This document shows, in pieces, positions 9,630 through 17,485 of a stretch of DNA of 64,000 bases (positions are counted from its first letter, which is position 1; each line of letters starts with the position of its first letter). The DNA comes from Pyxidicoccus trucidator (GTDB lineage: Bacteria > Myxococcota > Myxococcia > Myxococcales > Myxococcaceae). The stretch covers positions 62,001 through 126,000 of the forward strand of contig NZ_JAAIXZ010000011.1 of the NCBI RefSeq assembly GCF_010894435.1. Reading direction: 5' to 3'. The notes below the pieces were generated by a model. The model did not search any database, was not told where the DNA came from, and worked only from the letters and a program-made list of their open reading frames with translations. Position numbers and translations under genes: made by a program.

Positions 9630-10310
9630 ATGACTGCCACTCGTGAGAACCCGCGTGTCTCCGTCAACAAGCTCGGCCAGTACCTCACCGCGACGCCCTC
9701 GCTGCGGAAGCGCATCATCCACGGCCAGAAGCACCCGGTGGACCCGCAGTACCTGCGCTACCCGGCCGCCGCCCAGGCCATCGTCGAGTTCCTCTGCGAG
9801 GGCCGCGACGAGGTCATCCTCCGCTACCACCAGCGCCGGCTGCTGAACGCCGCGCCGGAGTCGGACTTCGACGCCCATCGCCTCGCGCTGTGCGCCGAGG
9901 CCCTGCAGCGCTGCCTCGTCTCCGTGGACGGGCTCGCCGCGAACGCCATCGCCAGCCCGGCGGAGGCGGACCTGCCGCCGCTGGAGCTGTCGGGCGTCGC
10001 CATCAACGTGCGGCCGGAGGTCATCCTGCGCAGCGTGGATGCCCAGGGGCAGATGCGCTCCGGCCTGCTGAAGCTCTACTTCTCCAAGCACACGCCGCTG
10101 GACGAGCGCTCCGGGCAGTACATCGCCACCGTGCTCCATCGGTACGCGGAGCAGCGGCTGGAGCAGCGCGGCCCGGTGGACCCGCGCCTCGTGGGCGTCT
10201 TCGACGTCTTCGCCGGCCGGCTGTACTTCGCGCCCCGCGCCCAGCAGCGCCGGATGAACGACGTGAAGCTGGCGTGCGAGGAGATTGCCGCGCGCTGGGA
10301 CGTGAACTGA
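9630..10310 (+). CDS. Conserved-looking protein of unknown function
   Basis: A 226-residue soluble protein with GGAAGG 6 bases before the ATG. It was not recognised as a named family. The region from residue ~120 to 200 (GVAINVRPEVILR, then GLLKLYFSK, then GQYIATVLHRYAEQ and VGVFDVFAGRLYF) has the alternating strand/helix layout and the E...LLK spacing seen in PD-(D/E)XK nuclease-like folds, including Cas4/RecB-type proteins. That is a weak inference from pattern only. It stands alone between the divergent HPPD operon and the ABC permease. Codon usage matches the chromosome. Confidence 0.7.
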   Translation: MTATRENPRVSVNKLGQYLTATPSLRKRIIHGQKHPVDPQYLRYPAAAQAIVEFLCEGRDEVILRYHQRRLLNAAPESDFDAHRLALCAEALQRCLVSVDGLAANAIASPAEADLPPLELSGVAINVRPEVILRSVDAQGQMRSGLLKLYFSKHTPLDERSGQYIATVLHRYAEQRLEQRGPVDPRLVGVFDVFAGRLYFAPRAQQRRMNDVKLACEEIAARWDVN

Positions 10311-10314
10311 ACCC

Positions 10315-10332
10315 GGCCCCGGGCTCGGGGCC
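10315..10332 (+). terminator. Short GC hairpin after the unknown gene
   Basis: Five bases after the stop codon, GGCCCCG and CGGGGCC (7 bp, perfect) flank a 4-base loop. No U-tract follows, so it is at best a GC-type terminator. The rest of 10333-10540 shows nothing obvious. Confidence 0.3.
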
Positions 10333-10540
10333 CGGCGGGCTCCGGGCCCCTTCCGTGCGCCCCCCGGTTGCCGGTGACGCGGCCCCGTCACCGGCGCCGA
10401 GGCGTGGGGTGTCCGATTCCGGGACGTGACATCCCGCATCCGTGCAGCCGCTGGCGGCCGTGGGGAAGCCTTCCCTCGGAAACCCGGGGGCTTGCCCCGA
10501 CCCCGGGCGCTGGCATGTCCTTCGCTCTGGGCCCCGGTAT

Positions 10541-12949
10541 ATGGACTCCCTCCGCCAGGACTTCCGCTACGCGCTGCGCACGCTGGCGCGTACCCCCGGC
10601 TTCACGCTGGCCGCCGGAATCACGCTCGCGCTGGCCATTGGCGCGAACACCGTCCTCTTCAGCGCCATCCACACCATGCTGCTGCGGCCCCTGCCCTTCC
10701 AGGAAGCCGGGGAGCTGGTGCGCGCCTGGTGCCGCCAGGGCGGAGGGCTCGACACGGCCTCCGTCTCGGAGCCGGAGCTGCTCGGCTGGCGGGAGCATGG
10801 CCGGAGCTTCGCCCAGCTCGCGGCCTTTGGCCGCAAGGACCTCAACCGCACCGGGGTGGACTCACCGGAGCGGGTCCGCGCGAGCGTGGTGACGGCCAAC
10901 TTCTTCTCCACGCTGGGGGTGAGGCCATCGCAGGGCCGCGACTTCACCGACGAGGACGCCCGGCCCGGCCAGCCGGCGTCCGTGGTGGTGGTGAGCCACG
11001 GCTTCTGGAAGCGGGCGCTCGCGGGGGGTGCGGACGTGGTGGGCCGGACGTTGGTGCTGGACGGCCGCGGCCACACCGTGGTGGGCGTGCTGCCGGAGTC
11101 CTTCAACTTCCCGGAGTACGCCGAAGAGGCGGAGGTCTGGCTTCCCCTCGGCCTGGACCCGCAGCGCCATGGCCACCATTACCTGTCCGTGCTGGGCCGG
11201 CGGGCGCCGGGCGTCACGCTGGAGGCGGCCCAGGCGGACCTGGGGCGGGTGGCCACGCTCATCCACCGCCCGGAGCCCGGAGACCCGACTCCGCACGGGG
11301 TGACGACGCGCCCCTGGCAGGAGGAGCTCACCGGCAACATGCGTCCCGTGCTGTGGATGCTGTGGGGCGCGGTGGCCTTCGTGCTGCTCATCGCCTGCGC
11401 CAACGTGGCGAACCTGATGCTGGTGCGGGCGCTGGCGCGGCAGCGGGACGGCGCCATCCGCGCGGCGCTGGGGGCCAGCCGCGGCCGGAGGATGCAACAG
11501 GCGCTGGCGGAGAGCGTGCTGCTGGCGCTCGTCGGCGGGGCGGTGGGACTCCTGCTGGTGCTGTGGGGCCTGGAGCTGGTGCGCACCCTGCTGCCCGCCA
11601 GCATGCTGCGGCTGGCGCCGCTGGAGCTGAGCGTCCCGGCCCTGGCCTTCAGCATGGCGCTGTCCGTGGGCGTGGGGCTGCTCTTCGGGCTGGCGCCCGC
11701 GCTGCACACCTCCGGCATGGACGTGCTGCCGCTGCTGAAGCAGTCCGGCAGCTCCGCGGGCGCGCGCGCCCACCACCCGCTGCGCAATGCGCTCGTCATG
11801 GTGCAGCTGGCGCTGGCGATGGTGCTGCTGGTGGGCACCGGGCTCATGGTGCGCACGCTGCAGAACGTGCAGTCCGTGGACCTGGGCTTCGACACGAACG
11901 GGCTGCTGTCCGCGCGGCTGTCGCTGCCCGCCGCGAAGTACGTGGATGCGCCGCGCAGGGCCACCTTCTTCGACGAGCTGCAGGGACGCCTGGGAGCGCT
12001 GCCCGGGGTGGAGGCGGTGGGCCTCATCAACGACGCCCCCCTGGGCCAGAGCAACACCAACGGAGACTTCACCCTGGAGGGCAGCCCCGTCCAGCCCGGC
12101 GAGCGGTACCTGACCGAGTACCGCGTGGCCAGTCCGGACTACTTCCGCACCATGCGCATCCCCGTGCGCCAGGGCCGCGCCTTCGGCCCCCAGGACGGGG
12201 AGAAGGGCGCGCCCGTCGCCATCGTCAACGAGGCCTTCGTCCGGAGCTACCTCGGCACCGGCGAGGCCCTGGGCCGGCGGGTGAAGCTGGACTGGAACGG
12301 GGACAGCGCGTTCCACGACATCGTCGGCGTGGTGGCGGACGTGCGGCATGACCGGCTCACCCTCCCCGCCCGGCCGGAGGTGTACTTCCCGCTGGCCCAG
12401 CTTCCCGTCCCCACGGTGACGCTGCTGCTGCGCACCCGGGGCTCGGAGGCGCCGGTGATGGCCGCCGTGCGCCAGGAGGTGAAGGCGGTGGACGCGGAGC
12501 AGCCCATCTTCGACCTGGCGCCCTTCACCGCGCGCATCGACAGCCAGTTGCTGCGCCCCACGGCGACGGCCCGGCTGCTGGCCGCCTTCGCCCTGCTGGC
12601 GGTGGTGCTGGCCGGCGTGGGCGTCTATGGCGTCATGGCGTACACCGTGGGCCAGCGCACGCGCGAGCTGGGCATCCGCCTGGCGCTGGGCGCACACCCG
12701 AGGCAGGTGCTGCGCCTGGTGCTGGGACAGGGCCTGCGGCTGACGGTGGTGGGCGTGGGGGTGGGACTGCTGGCCGCCTTTGGCTGCACGCGGCTGCTGG
12801 CGTCGCTGCTGTACGGCGTGGACGCCAGCGAGCCGACCATCTTCCTGGGGGTGGCGGTGGTGCTCGGCGGGGTGTCCCTGCTGGCCAGCTGGCTGCCGGC
12901 GCTGCGCGCCAGCCGGGTGTCGCCGGCCATCTCCCTGCGCTCGGAGTAG
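10541..12949 (+). CDS. ADOP-type orphan ABC permease (MacB/FtsX family)
   Basis: An 802-residue membrane protein of the ADOP class: two fused permease modules, each with a MacB-type periplasmic domain and an FtsX domain. The N terminus (MDSLRQDFRYALRTLARTPG, then TLALAIGANTVLFSAIHTML) matches the family start closely, which fixes the ATG at 10541. FtsX-type membrane helices are seen around residues 270-420 and again in the last ~130 residues, which end in ALRASRVSPAISLRSE. No MacB ATPase or MacA-like adaptor gene is adjacent, which is typical for these orphan permeases. Substrate unknown; peptide or drug export or a lolCDE-like role are possibilities. Confidence 0.9.
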   Translation: MDSLRQDFRYALRTLARTPGFTLAAGITLALAIGANTVLFSAIHTMLLRPLPFQEAGELVRAWCRQGGGLDTASVSEPELLGWREHGRSFAQLAAFGRKDLNRTGVDSPERVRASVVTANFFSTLGVRPSQGRDFTDEDARPGQPASVVVVSHGFWKRALAGGADVVGRTLVLDGRGHTVVGVLPESFNFPEYAEEAEVWLPLGLDPQRHGHHYLSVLGRRAPGVTLEAAQADLGRVATLIHRPEPGDPTPHGVTTRPWQEELTGNMRPVLWMLWGAVAFVLLIACANVANLMLVRALARQRDGAIRAALGASRGRRMQQALAESVLLALVGGAVGLLLVLWGLELVRTLLPASMLRLAPLELSVPALAFSMALSVGVGLLFGLAPALHTSGMDVLPLLKQSGSSAGARAHHPLRNALVMVQLALAMVLLVGTGLMVRTLQNVQSVDLGFDTNGLLSARLSLPAAKYVDAPRRATFFDELQGRLGALPGVEAVGLINDAPLGQSNTNGDFTLEGSPVQPGERYLTEYRVASPDYFRTMRIPVRQGRAFGPQDGEKGAPVAIVNEAFVRSYLGTGEALGRRVKLDWNGDSAFHDIVGVVADVRHDRLTLPARPEVYFPLAQLPVPTVTLLLRTRGSEAPVMAAVRQEVKAVDAEQPIFDLAPFTARIDSQLLRPTATARLLAAFALLAVVLAGVGVYGVMAYTVGQRTRELGIRLALGAHPRQVLRLVLGQGLRLTVVGVGVGLLAAFGCTRLLASLLYGVDASEPTIFLGVAVVLGGVSLLASWLPALRASRVSPAISLRSE

Positions 12950-13092
12950 CCCCCGCGCCCGGCGCCGCTCCTGTCAATACCGCCGCCCGGCTGCCTGCTG
13001 CCCGGGCGACCAGGGGGGTCGGCGCCACCCTCATCCCGGCCTTCGGTGGCGGAGCGGAGAAACCCTATCCGGAGTGATGGACGGTTGACCCT

Positions 13093-13121
13093 TTGACGCT
13101 TGGCAAGCGTCGGGTTTAAGA
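13093..13121 (+). promoter_or_regulatory. Promoter with internal palindrome before the biosynthetic operon
   Basis: TTGACG (13093-13098) and TTAAGA (13116-13121) are separated by exactly 17 bases, a good sigma-70-type match. Between and overlapping them is a perfect 17-base palindrome, GACGCTTG-G-CAAGCGTC (13095-13111), placed where a repressor would block RNA polymerase. The predicted start of transcription is near 13128, which is the first base of the ATG, so the message may be leaderless; no ribosome-binding site is seen before that ATG. Confidence 0.55.
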
Positions 13122-13127
13122 GTCCGC

Positions 13128-13991
13128 ATGCACTTCGACTGGACCTTTCTTGTGCGGATGAGTGCGCTGGTGCTGCCGGCCATCATGCTCATGGCCCTGC
13201 ACGGCGCGGCGCACGCGTCGACTCCCTCCACTCCCGCCTCTGGGGTGTCGATGGAGAAGCTGTCCCGCCAGCGCATCTTCTTCGGCCACCAGTCGGTGGG
13301 CGGCAACATCCTCGACGGCGTCAAGCAGCTTGGCGCGGCGCCGCGCATCGTGGAGGTGAAGGCCCCCACCGAGACGGTGGCGCCCGGCACCATCGCCCAC
13401 GCCATGGTGGGTGAGAACCTGAAGCCCGAGTCGAAAATCGCCGACTTCGAGCGGTTGATGGACGCGGGGCTCGCGAAGCAGGCCGACGTGGCCTTCTTCA
13501 AGTTCTGCTACATCGACTTCAGCGGCACGACGGACACGCGCGCGCTGTTCGAGAAGTACCGCACGACCATGGACGGGCTGAAGGCGCGCCACCCGGGCAC
13601 CACCTTCGTCCACGTCACCGTGCCGCTGACCACCGTGCAGCGCGGCGCCAAGGCGTGGCTGAAGGAGCTGCTGGGCCGGCCCGTGTGGGGCCTCACGGAG
13701 AACGTGCAGCGCGAGACGTTCAACCAGTTGCTGCGCCAGACGTACGGCGGCGGCAAGGCGCCGCTGTTCGACCTGGCGATGCTGGAGTCCACGACCGCCG
13801 AGGGGACGCCGGAGACGTACGAGCTGAACGGGCAGTCGTGGCCGGCCATGGTGCCGGCGTACTCGGATGACGGCGGCCACCTCAACGCCGCGGGGCAGGC
13901 CCGCATGGCAAAGGAGTTCCTCGCCTTCCTGTCCACGCTGCCGGCGCCCGCCGTGCAGCCCCCCATCCCCGCTGCCCAACCCACTCCGTGA
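13128..13991 (+). CDS. Secreted SGNH-hydrolase-like protein
   Basis: A 287-residue exported protein: the first ~30 residues form a signal peptide ending HGAAHAS. The mature part begins with IFFGHQSVGGNI, at the position of the GDS block of SGNH hydrolases but with His in place of Asp before a conserved-looking Ser, and ends with DDGGHLNAAGQARMA, which matches the Asp-x-x-His block of the family. The last ~15 residues are Pro/Ala-rich. It is first in a seven-gene operon with two acyltransferases, so removal or transfer of an acyl group outside the cell membrane is inferred. Family assignment rests on the two end blocks. Confidence 0.7.
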   Translation: MHFDWTFLVRMSALVLPAIMLMALHGAAHASTPSTPASGVSMEKLSRQRIFFGHQSVGGNILDGVKQLGAAPRIVEVKAPTETVAPGTIAHAMVGENLKPESKIADFERLMDAGLAKQADVAFFKFCYIDFSGTTDTRALFEKYRTTMDGLKARHPGTTFVHVTVPLTTVQRGAKAWLKELLGRPVWGLTENVQRETFNQLLRQTYGGGKAPLFDLAMLESTTAEGTPETYELNGQSWPAMVPAYSDDGGHLNAAGQARMAKEFLAFLSTLPAPAVQPPIPAAQPTP

Positions 13992-13992
13992 C

Positions 13993-14538
13993 ATGAGCCC
14001 CCTACCTGTTGCCCTGTCGCGCGAGCTGGGCTCGCTGCTCTCGCGCTTGAAGCTGCGGCGCTGCCGGATGGTGGGGGAGGCTCCCACGGTGCTCGGCCGC
14101 GTATGGATTCACGGCCCCGGGGAAGTCCGCCTGGGGCACCGCGTGGTGCTGGACGGGCGGATGGCGCCCATCGAGCTGCACGCGATGCGGGGCGGAAGCA
14201 TCGTCCTGGGCGACGACGTCGCCATCGAAGGAGGCGCCTCGCTGGAGGCGCTCCAGTCCATCACCGTCGGCGCGGGCGCGAAGCTGGGTGCCTTCTGCAA
14301 GGTGATGGACAACCAGCACCACCCGCTGCGAGGCAACCGGCACGAGCGGCCCCCCTCCGTCCCATTGGTCATCGAGGACGGAGTGACGGTGGGCAGCCGC
14401 GCCATCCTCCTCCCGGGCACGCACCTGCAGCAGGGTGCCACCGTGGCCCCCGGCACCGTGATTTCCCGCCGCATCCCCCCGCGCGTGACGGTGGGGGGCT
14501 CGCCGGCCCGGGTGCTTCGCCGCGAGGTGGCCGAATGA
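13993..14538 (+). CDS. Left-handed beta-helix acyltransferase (first copy)
   Basis: A 181-residue hexapeptide-repeat acyltransferase of the LbH/maltose-O-acetyltransferase type, expected to use acetyl-CoA or acyl-ACP. Isoleucine-patch repeats run from residue ~55 to the end (GSIVLGDDVAIEGGASLEAL, then ITVGAGAKLG). The catalytic-type His appears in VMDNQHHPL, and the C-terminal GGSPARVLRREVAE resembles the family ending. The ATG at 13993 lies one base after the preceding stop, and the gene overlaps the next by ATGA, so it is translationally coupled at both ends. The substrate is probably a sugar or lipid-linked intermediate of the same operon. Confidence 0.85.
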   Translation: MSPLPVALSRELGSLLSRLKLRRCRMVGEAPTVLGRVWIHGPGEVRLGHRVVLDGRMAPIELHAMRGGSIVLGDDVAIEGGASLEALQSITVGAGAKLGAFCKVMDNQHHPLRGNRHERPPSVPLVIEDGVTVGSRAILLPGTHLQQGATVAPGTVISRRIPPRVTVGGSPARVLRREVAE

Positions 14539-15125
14539 CTCCGAGAATTGCCTCCGTCCCGCTGTCCACCGTGGTGGCCCAGCTCCACGGGCTTCGCGAG
14601 TCGCTGGAGCCCCGGGCCGAGCGCGCGGTGGCCCTGGTGCGCGCGCGCTGGCTGTTCCGCTCGCTCCAGTCCGTGGGCCACAACGTGGCCGCGTACGGGC
14701 CCCTCTCCGTGAAGAACGAGGGCACCATGAAGCTGGGGGACCGGCTCACCTTCGTGGGCGGAATGATGCCCAGCTCGCTGGTGAGCCACCCGGGTGCCCG
14801 GCTGACCATTGGCGCCGAGACTCAGTTCAACTACGGCGTCTCCCTGGAGGCCTGGGAGTCCGTCACCCTCGGTGAGCGATGCATGTTCGCCTCGTTCGTA
14901 CGCATCAGCGACCGCGACGGACACCGCACCGCGCCCATCGTCATCGAGGACGACGTCTGGGTGGCCCACGGCGCCATCATCATGCCGGGGGTGCGCGTGG
15001 GGGCGCGCTCGGTGGTGTCCGCCGGAAGCATCGTCACCCAGGACGTACCGCCAGACTCGCTCGCCATGGGCAACCCCGCCCGCAACATGAGCCTGGAATT
15101 GGTCGCCCGCGAGTCGGGCGCCTGA
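14535..15125 (+). CDS. Left-handed beta-helix acyltransferase (second copy)
   Basis: A 196-residue relative of the preceding gene, overlapping it by 4 bases (ATGA). Hexapeptide repeats include ARLTIGAETQFNYGVSLEAW, VTLGERCMFASFVRI and VIEDDVWVAHGAIIMPGVRV, and the catalytic-type His region is RISDRDGHRTAPI. The ending AMGNPARNM matches the acetyltransferase C-terminal loop. The two copies share the fold but not the first 50 residues, so they may act on different positions or form a mixed trimer. Sixty-two bases separate it from the acyl carrier gene. Confidence 0.87.
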   Translation: MTPRIASVPLSTVVAQLHGLRESLEPRAERAVALVRARWLFRSLQSVGHNVAAYGPLSVKNEGTMKLGDRLTFVGGMMPSSLVSHPGARLTIGAETQFNYGVSLEAWESVTLGERCMFASFVRISDRDGHRTAPIVIEDDVWVAHGAIIMPGVRVGARSVVSAGSIVTQDVPPDSLAMGNPARNMSLELVARESGA

Positions 15126-15187
15126 CTCCCGCGAGTCGCGGCCGCATTCCGTCTTCCCTTCACCTCATTCCAGACAGGAACGAAACC

Positions 15188-15445
15188 ATGAGCAGCCTCC
15201 GTGAGCGCATCCGTACCTTCATCGTCGACACCTTCTTCGTGGACGAGTTCGCCGACGACGACTCCTTCCTCCGCAAGGGCCTCATCGACTCCACGGGGAT
15301 GATGGAGCTGGTGGCCTTCCTGGAGCAGGACTTCGGCCTCAAGCTCGAGGACCGCGAGCTGGTGCCGGAGAATCTGGACTCGCTGTCGCGCGTGGTCGCC
15401 TTCGTCGAGAAGAAGCAGCAGCAGCGCCTGCCCCAGGCCGGCTGA
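15188..15445 (+). CDS. Acyl carrier protein
   Basis: An 85-residue free-standing acyl or peptidyl carrier protein. The phosphopantetheine attachment motif is LIDSTGMMEL (Ser at about residue 38), set in the usual four-helix pattern with acidic helix II. AGGA lies 9 bases upstream of the ATG. It sits between two acyltransferases and an asparagine synthase/AMP-ligase pair, so it probably carries the acyl or aminoacyl group that the ligase activates. It is not part of fatty acid synthesis by context. Confidence 0.9.
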   Translation: MSSLRERIRTFIVDTFFVDEFADDDSFLRKGLIDSTGMMELVAFLEQDFGLKLEDRELVPENLDSLSRVVAFVEKKQQQRLPQAG

Positions 15446-15459
15446 GAGAGAGCACCGCC

Positions 15460-17436
15460 ATGTGTGGCATCACGGGTTTCACCTTTCCGGCGGGCGAGAG
15501 CGCCGGCGCCGCGCGGCAGGAGTCCGCCGAGCGGCTGCGAAGGATGACCGCCAGCATCAAGCACCGGGGCCCCGACGCACAGCGGGCCCTGCTGCTGAAT
15601 GGCGTGGGCCTGGGCCACACGCGGCTCTCCATCGTCGACCTGGAGGGCGGCCATCAGCCCATGCGGGACGCGGCGACGGGCCTCACCGTCGTCTTCAACG
15701 GGGAGATCTTCAACCACGTGGAGCTGCGCGAGCAGCTCTCCGGGCGCTACGCGTTCCGCACGCGCTCGGACACCGAGGTCATCCTCGCGGCGTTCCTCAC
15801 CTGGGGCATCGACTGCGTGCGCCGCTTCGAGGGCCAGTGGGCCTTCGCCCTGTGGGACCCGCGCGACAAGACGCTCTGGCTGTCCCGCGACAGGGTGGGC
15901 ATCTGCCCGCTGTACTACGCGGAGCTGCCGGGCGGTCAGCTGGCGTTCGGCTCGGAGGCCAAGACGCTCTTCGCGGGCGGGCTGGTGACTCCGGCGCTGG
16001 ACGCGCGCGGCCTCAAGCAGACCTTCCAGCTCTGGTCCCCGGTGGCGCCGCGCACCTCGTTCGAGGGCGTCAGCCTCCTGCCTCCCGCGCACTCGGCCCG
16101 CTTCCGGGACGGGAAGCTGGAGGTGTTCCGGTACTGGGATTTGGACTTCGGCGTGACGCCGGAGGCGGCGGACGAGCCGAAGCTGCTGGAGGAGCTGGGC
16201 GAGGTGTTGGAGCGCGCGGTGCGCCTGCGGCTGCGGGCGGACGTGCCGGTGGCGGCGTACCTGTCGGGCGGGCTGGACTCCAGCCTCCTGTGCGCGCTGG
16301 CGCAGGGGCAGCTGGGCGGCACGCTGCGCACCTTCTCCGTGGGCTTCGCGCACGCGCGCTTCGACGAGCGCCAGCACCAGACCACCGTGGCGGAGGAGCT
16401 GCACACGCAGCACCGCGTGGTGGAGATGAAGGACGGGGACATCGGCAAGCTGGTGCCCGGCGTCATCTTCCACGCCGAGCAGGCGATGATGCGCTCCGCG
16501 CCCGCGCCCTTCCTGCGCCTGAGCGAGTGGGTGCGGGAGAATGGCATCCGGGTGGTCCTCACCGGGGAAGGGTCGGACGAGATGTTCCTCGGCTATGACC
16601 TCTTCAAGGAGACGAAGGTCCGCCAGTTCTGGGCGCGCCAGCCGGCGTCGAAGTACCGCCCGCTGCTGCTGCGGAAGCTCTACCCCACCCTGTCGGTGAG
16701 CCAGCAGAACGTGGAGCTGCTGCGGGAGTTCTTCGGCATGGGGCTGGAGGACCCGGGCAGCCTGGCCTTCTCGCACCTGGTGCGCTGGTCCAACAGCGGC
16801 CGCATCTCCCGCTTCCTCGCGCCGGAGTTCGCCGCGCGCGTGGCGGACGAGGACCCGGTGGCCTCGGTGCTCCAGTCGGTGCCGGAGCACGTGGCCCGGT
16901 GGCGGCCGCTGGCGCGCGCGCAGTACCTGGAGGCGAAGACGCTGCTGTCCGGCTACCTCCTGTCCGCGCAGGGCGACCGCATGCTGCTGGGCAACGCGGT
17001 GGAGGGGCGCTTCCCCTTCCTGGACACGGCGGTGATGGAGTTCGCCGCGCGCGTGCCGGAGCGGCTGCGCCTGAAGGGGCTGGACGAGAAGCACCTCCTC
17101 AAGCGCTTCGCCCGGGGCAAGGTGCCCGCCTCCATCCTGGAGCGGAGCAAGTTCCCCTACCGTGCCCCCATCGCCGGAGCGCTGGTGGGCCCCGACGCGC
17201 CGGCCTGGGCCCGGGAGCTGCTCGCGCCCGAAGCGGTGGCGAAGGTAGGCGTCTTCGACGCGAAGAAGGCGGAGCGGCTCGTCGCCAAGCTGCGCGCGCC
17301 CAACGCCGCCGAGAGCGAGGCGGACACCATGGCCCTCTTCGCCATGGCATCCACGCAGCTGCTGGCCCACCACTTCCTCCACCCGCGCCCGCCCCCGGCC
17401 GCTGACGTGGACGCGGTGGTGCTGGAGGCCGCATGA
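15460..17436 (+). CDS. Asparagine synthase (glutamine-hydrolysing) homologue
   Basis: A 658-residue class II glutamine amidotransferase fused to an ATP-pyrophosphatase synthetase. The protein starts MCGITGF, giving the N-terminal Cys nucleophile, with FNGEIFNH and RSDTEVILAAF in the glutaminase half and the PP-loop YLSGGLDSSLL at about residue 270. All the residues expected of an active enzyme are visible. In operons with acyl carriers and AMP ligases this family commonly amidates carboxyl groups of sugars or small molecules rather than making asparagine; that role is inferred here. It ends in a tandemly duplicated 35-base segment leading into the ligase gene. Confidence 0.92.
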   Translation: MCGITGFTFPAGESAGAARQESAERLRRMTASIKHRGPDAQRALLLNGVGLGHTRLSIVDLEGGHQPMRDAATGLTVVFNGEIFNHVELREQLSGRYAFRTRSDTEVILAAFLTWGIDCVRRFEGQWAFALWDPRDKTLWLSRDRVGICPLYYAELPGGQLAFGSEAKTLFAGGLVTPALDARGLKQTFQLWSPVAPRTSFEGVSLLPPAHSARFRDGKLEVFRYWDLDFGVTPEAADEPKLLEELGEVLERAVRLRLRADVPVAAYLSGGLDSSLLCALAQGQLGGTLRTFSVGFAHARFDERQHQTTVAEELHTQHRVVEMKDGDIGKLVPGVIFHAEQAMMRSAPAPFLRLSEWVRENGIRVVLTGEGSDEMFLGYDLFKETKVRQFWARQPASKYRPLLLRKLYPTLSVSQQNVELLREFFGMGLEDPGSLAFSHLVRWSNSGRISRFLAPEFAARVADEDPVASVLQSVPEHVARWRPLARAQYLEAKTLLSGYLLSAQGDRMLLGNAVEGRFPFLDTAVMEFAARVPERLRLKGLDEKHLLKRFARGKVPASILERSKFPYRAPIAGALVGPDAPAWARELLAPEAVAKVGVFDAKKAERLVAKLRAPNAAESEADTMALFAMASTQLLAHHFLHPRPPPAADVDAVVLEAA

Positions 17437-17485
17437 GCGCCGGGTGCACGGTGGACGCCGTGGTGCGGGAGGCCTCATGAGCGCC
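17407..17485 (+). repeat. Imperfect 35-bp tandem duplication at the asnB-ligase junction
   Basis: Bases 17407-17441 and 17451-17485 are 35-base copies with three differences, offset by 44 bases. Each copy contains GGAGGCC or a one-base variant of it followed by an ATGAGCGCC start region. The first ATG (17433) overlaps the asparagine synthase stop, the second (17477) is the ligase start. The offset is not a multiple of three, so the two ATGs lie in different frames. Confidence 0.85.
17433..17480 (+). CDS. Possible 15-codon coupling peptide
   Basis: Reading from the ATG that overlaps the asparagine synthase stop gives MSAGCTVDAVVREAS and then a TGA that itself overlaps the ligase ATG (ATGA at 17477-17480). 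The mini-frame is thus coupled to its neighbours at both ends and arises from the tandem duplication. It may have no product function and simply keep ribosomes moving from one gene to the next. Its expression is inferred from layout only. Confidence 0.35.
   Translation: MSAGCTVDAVVREAS

Noticed and set aside
10442..10540. Upstream extension of the ABC permease to an earlier ATG
   Set aside because: The added 33 residues are Pro/Gly-rich without family similarity; the family start MDSLRQDFRYALR matches the ATG at 10541.
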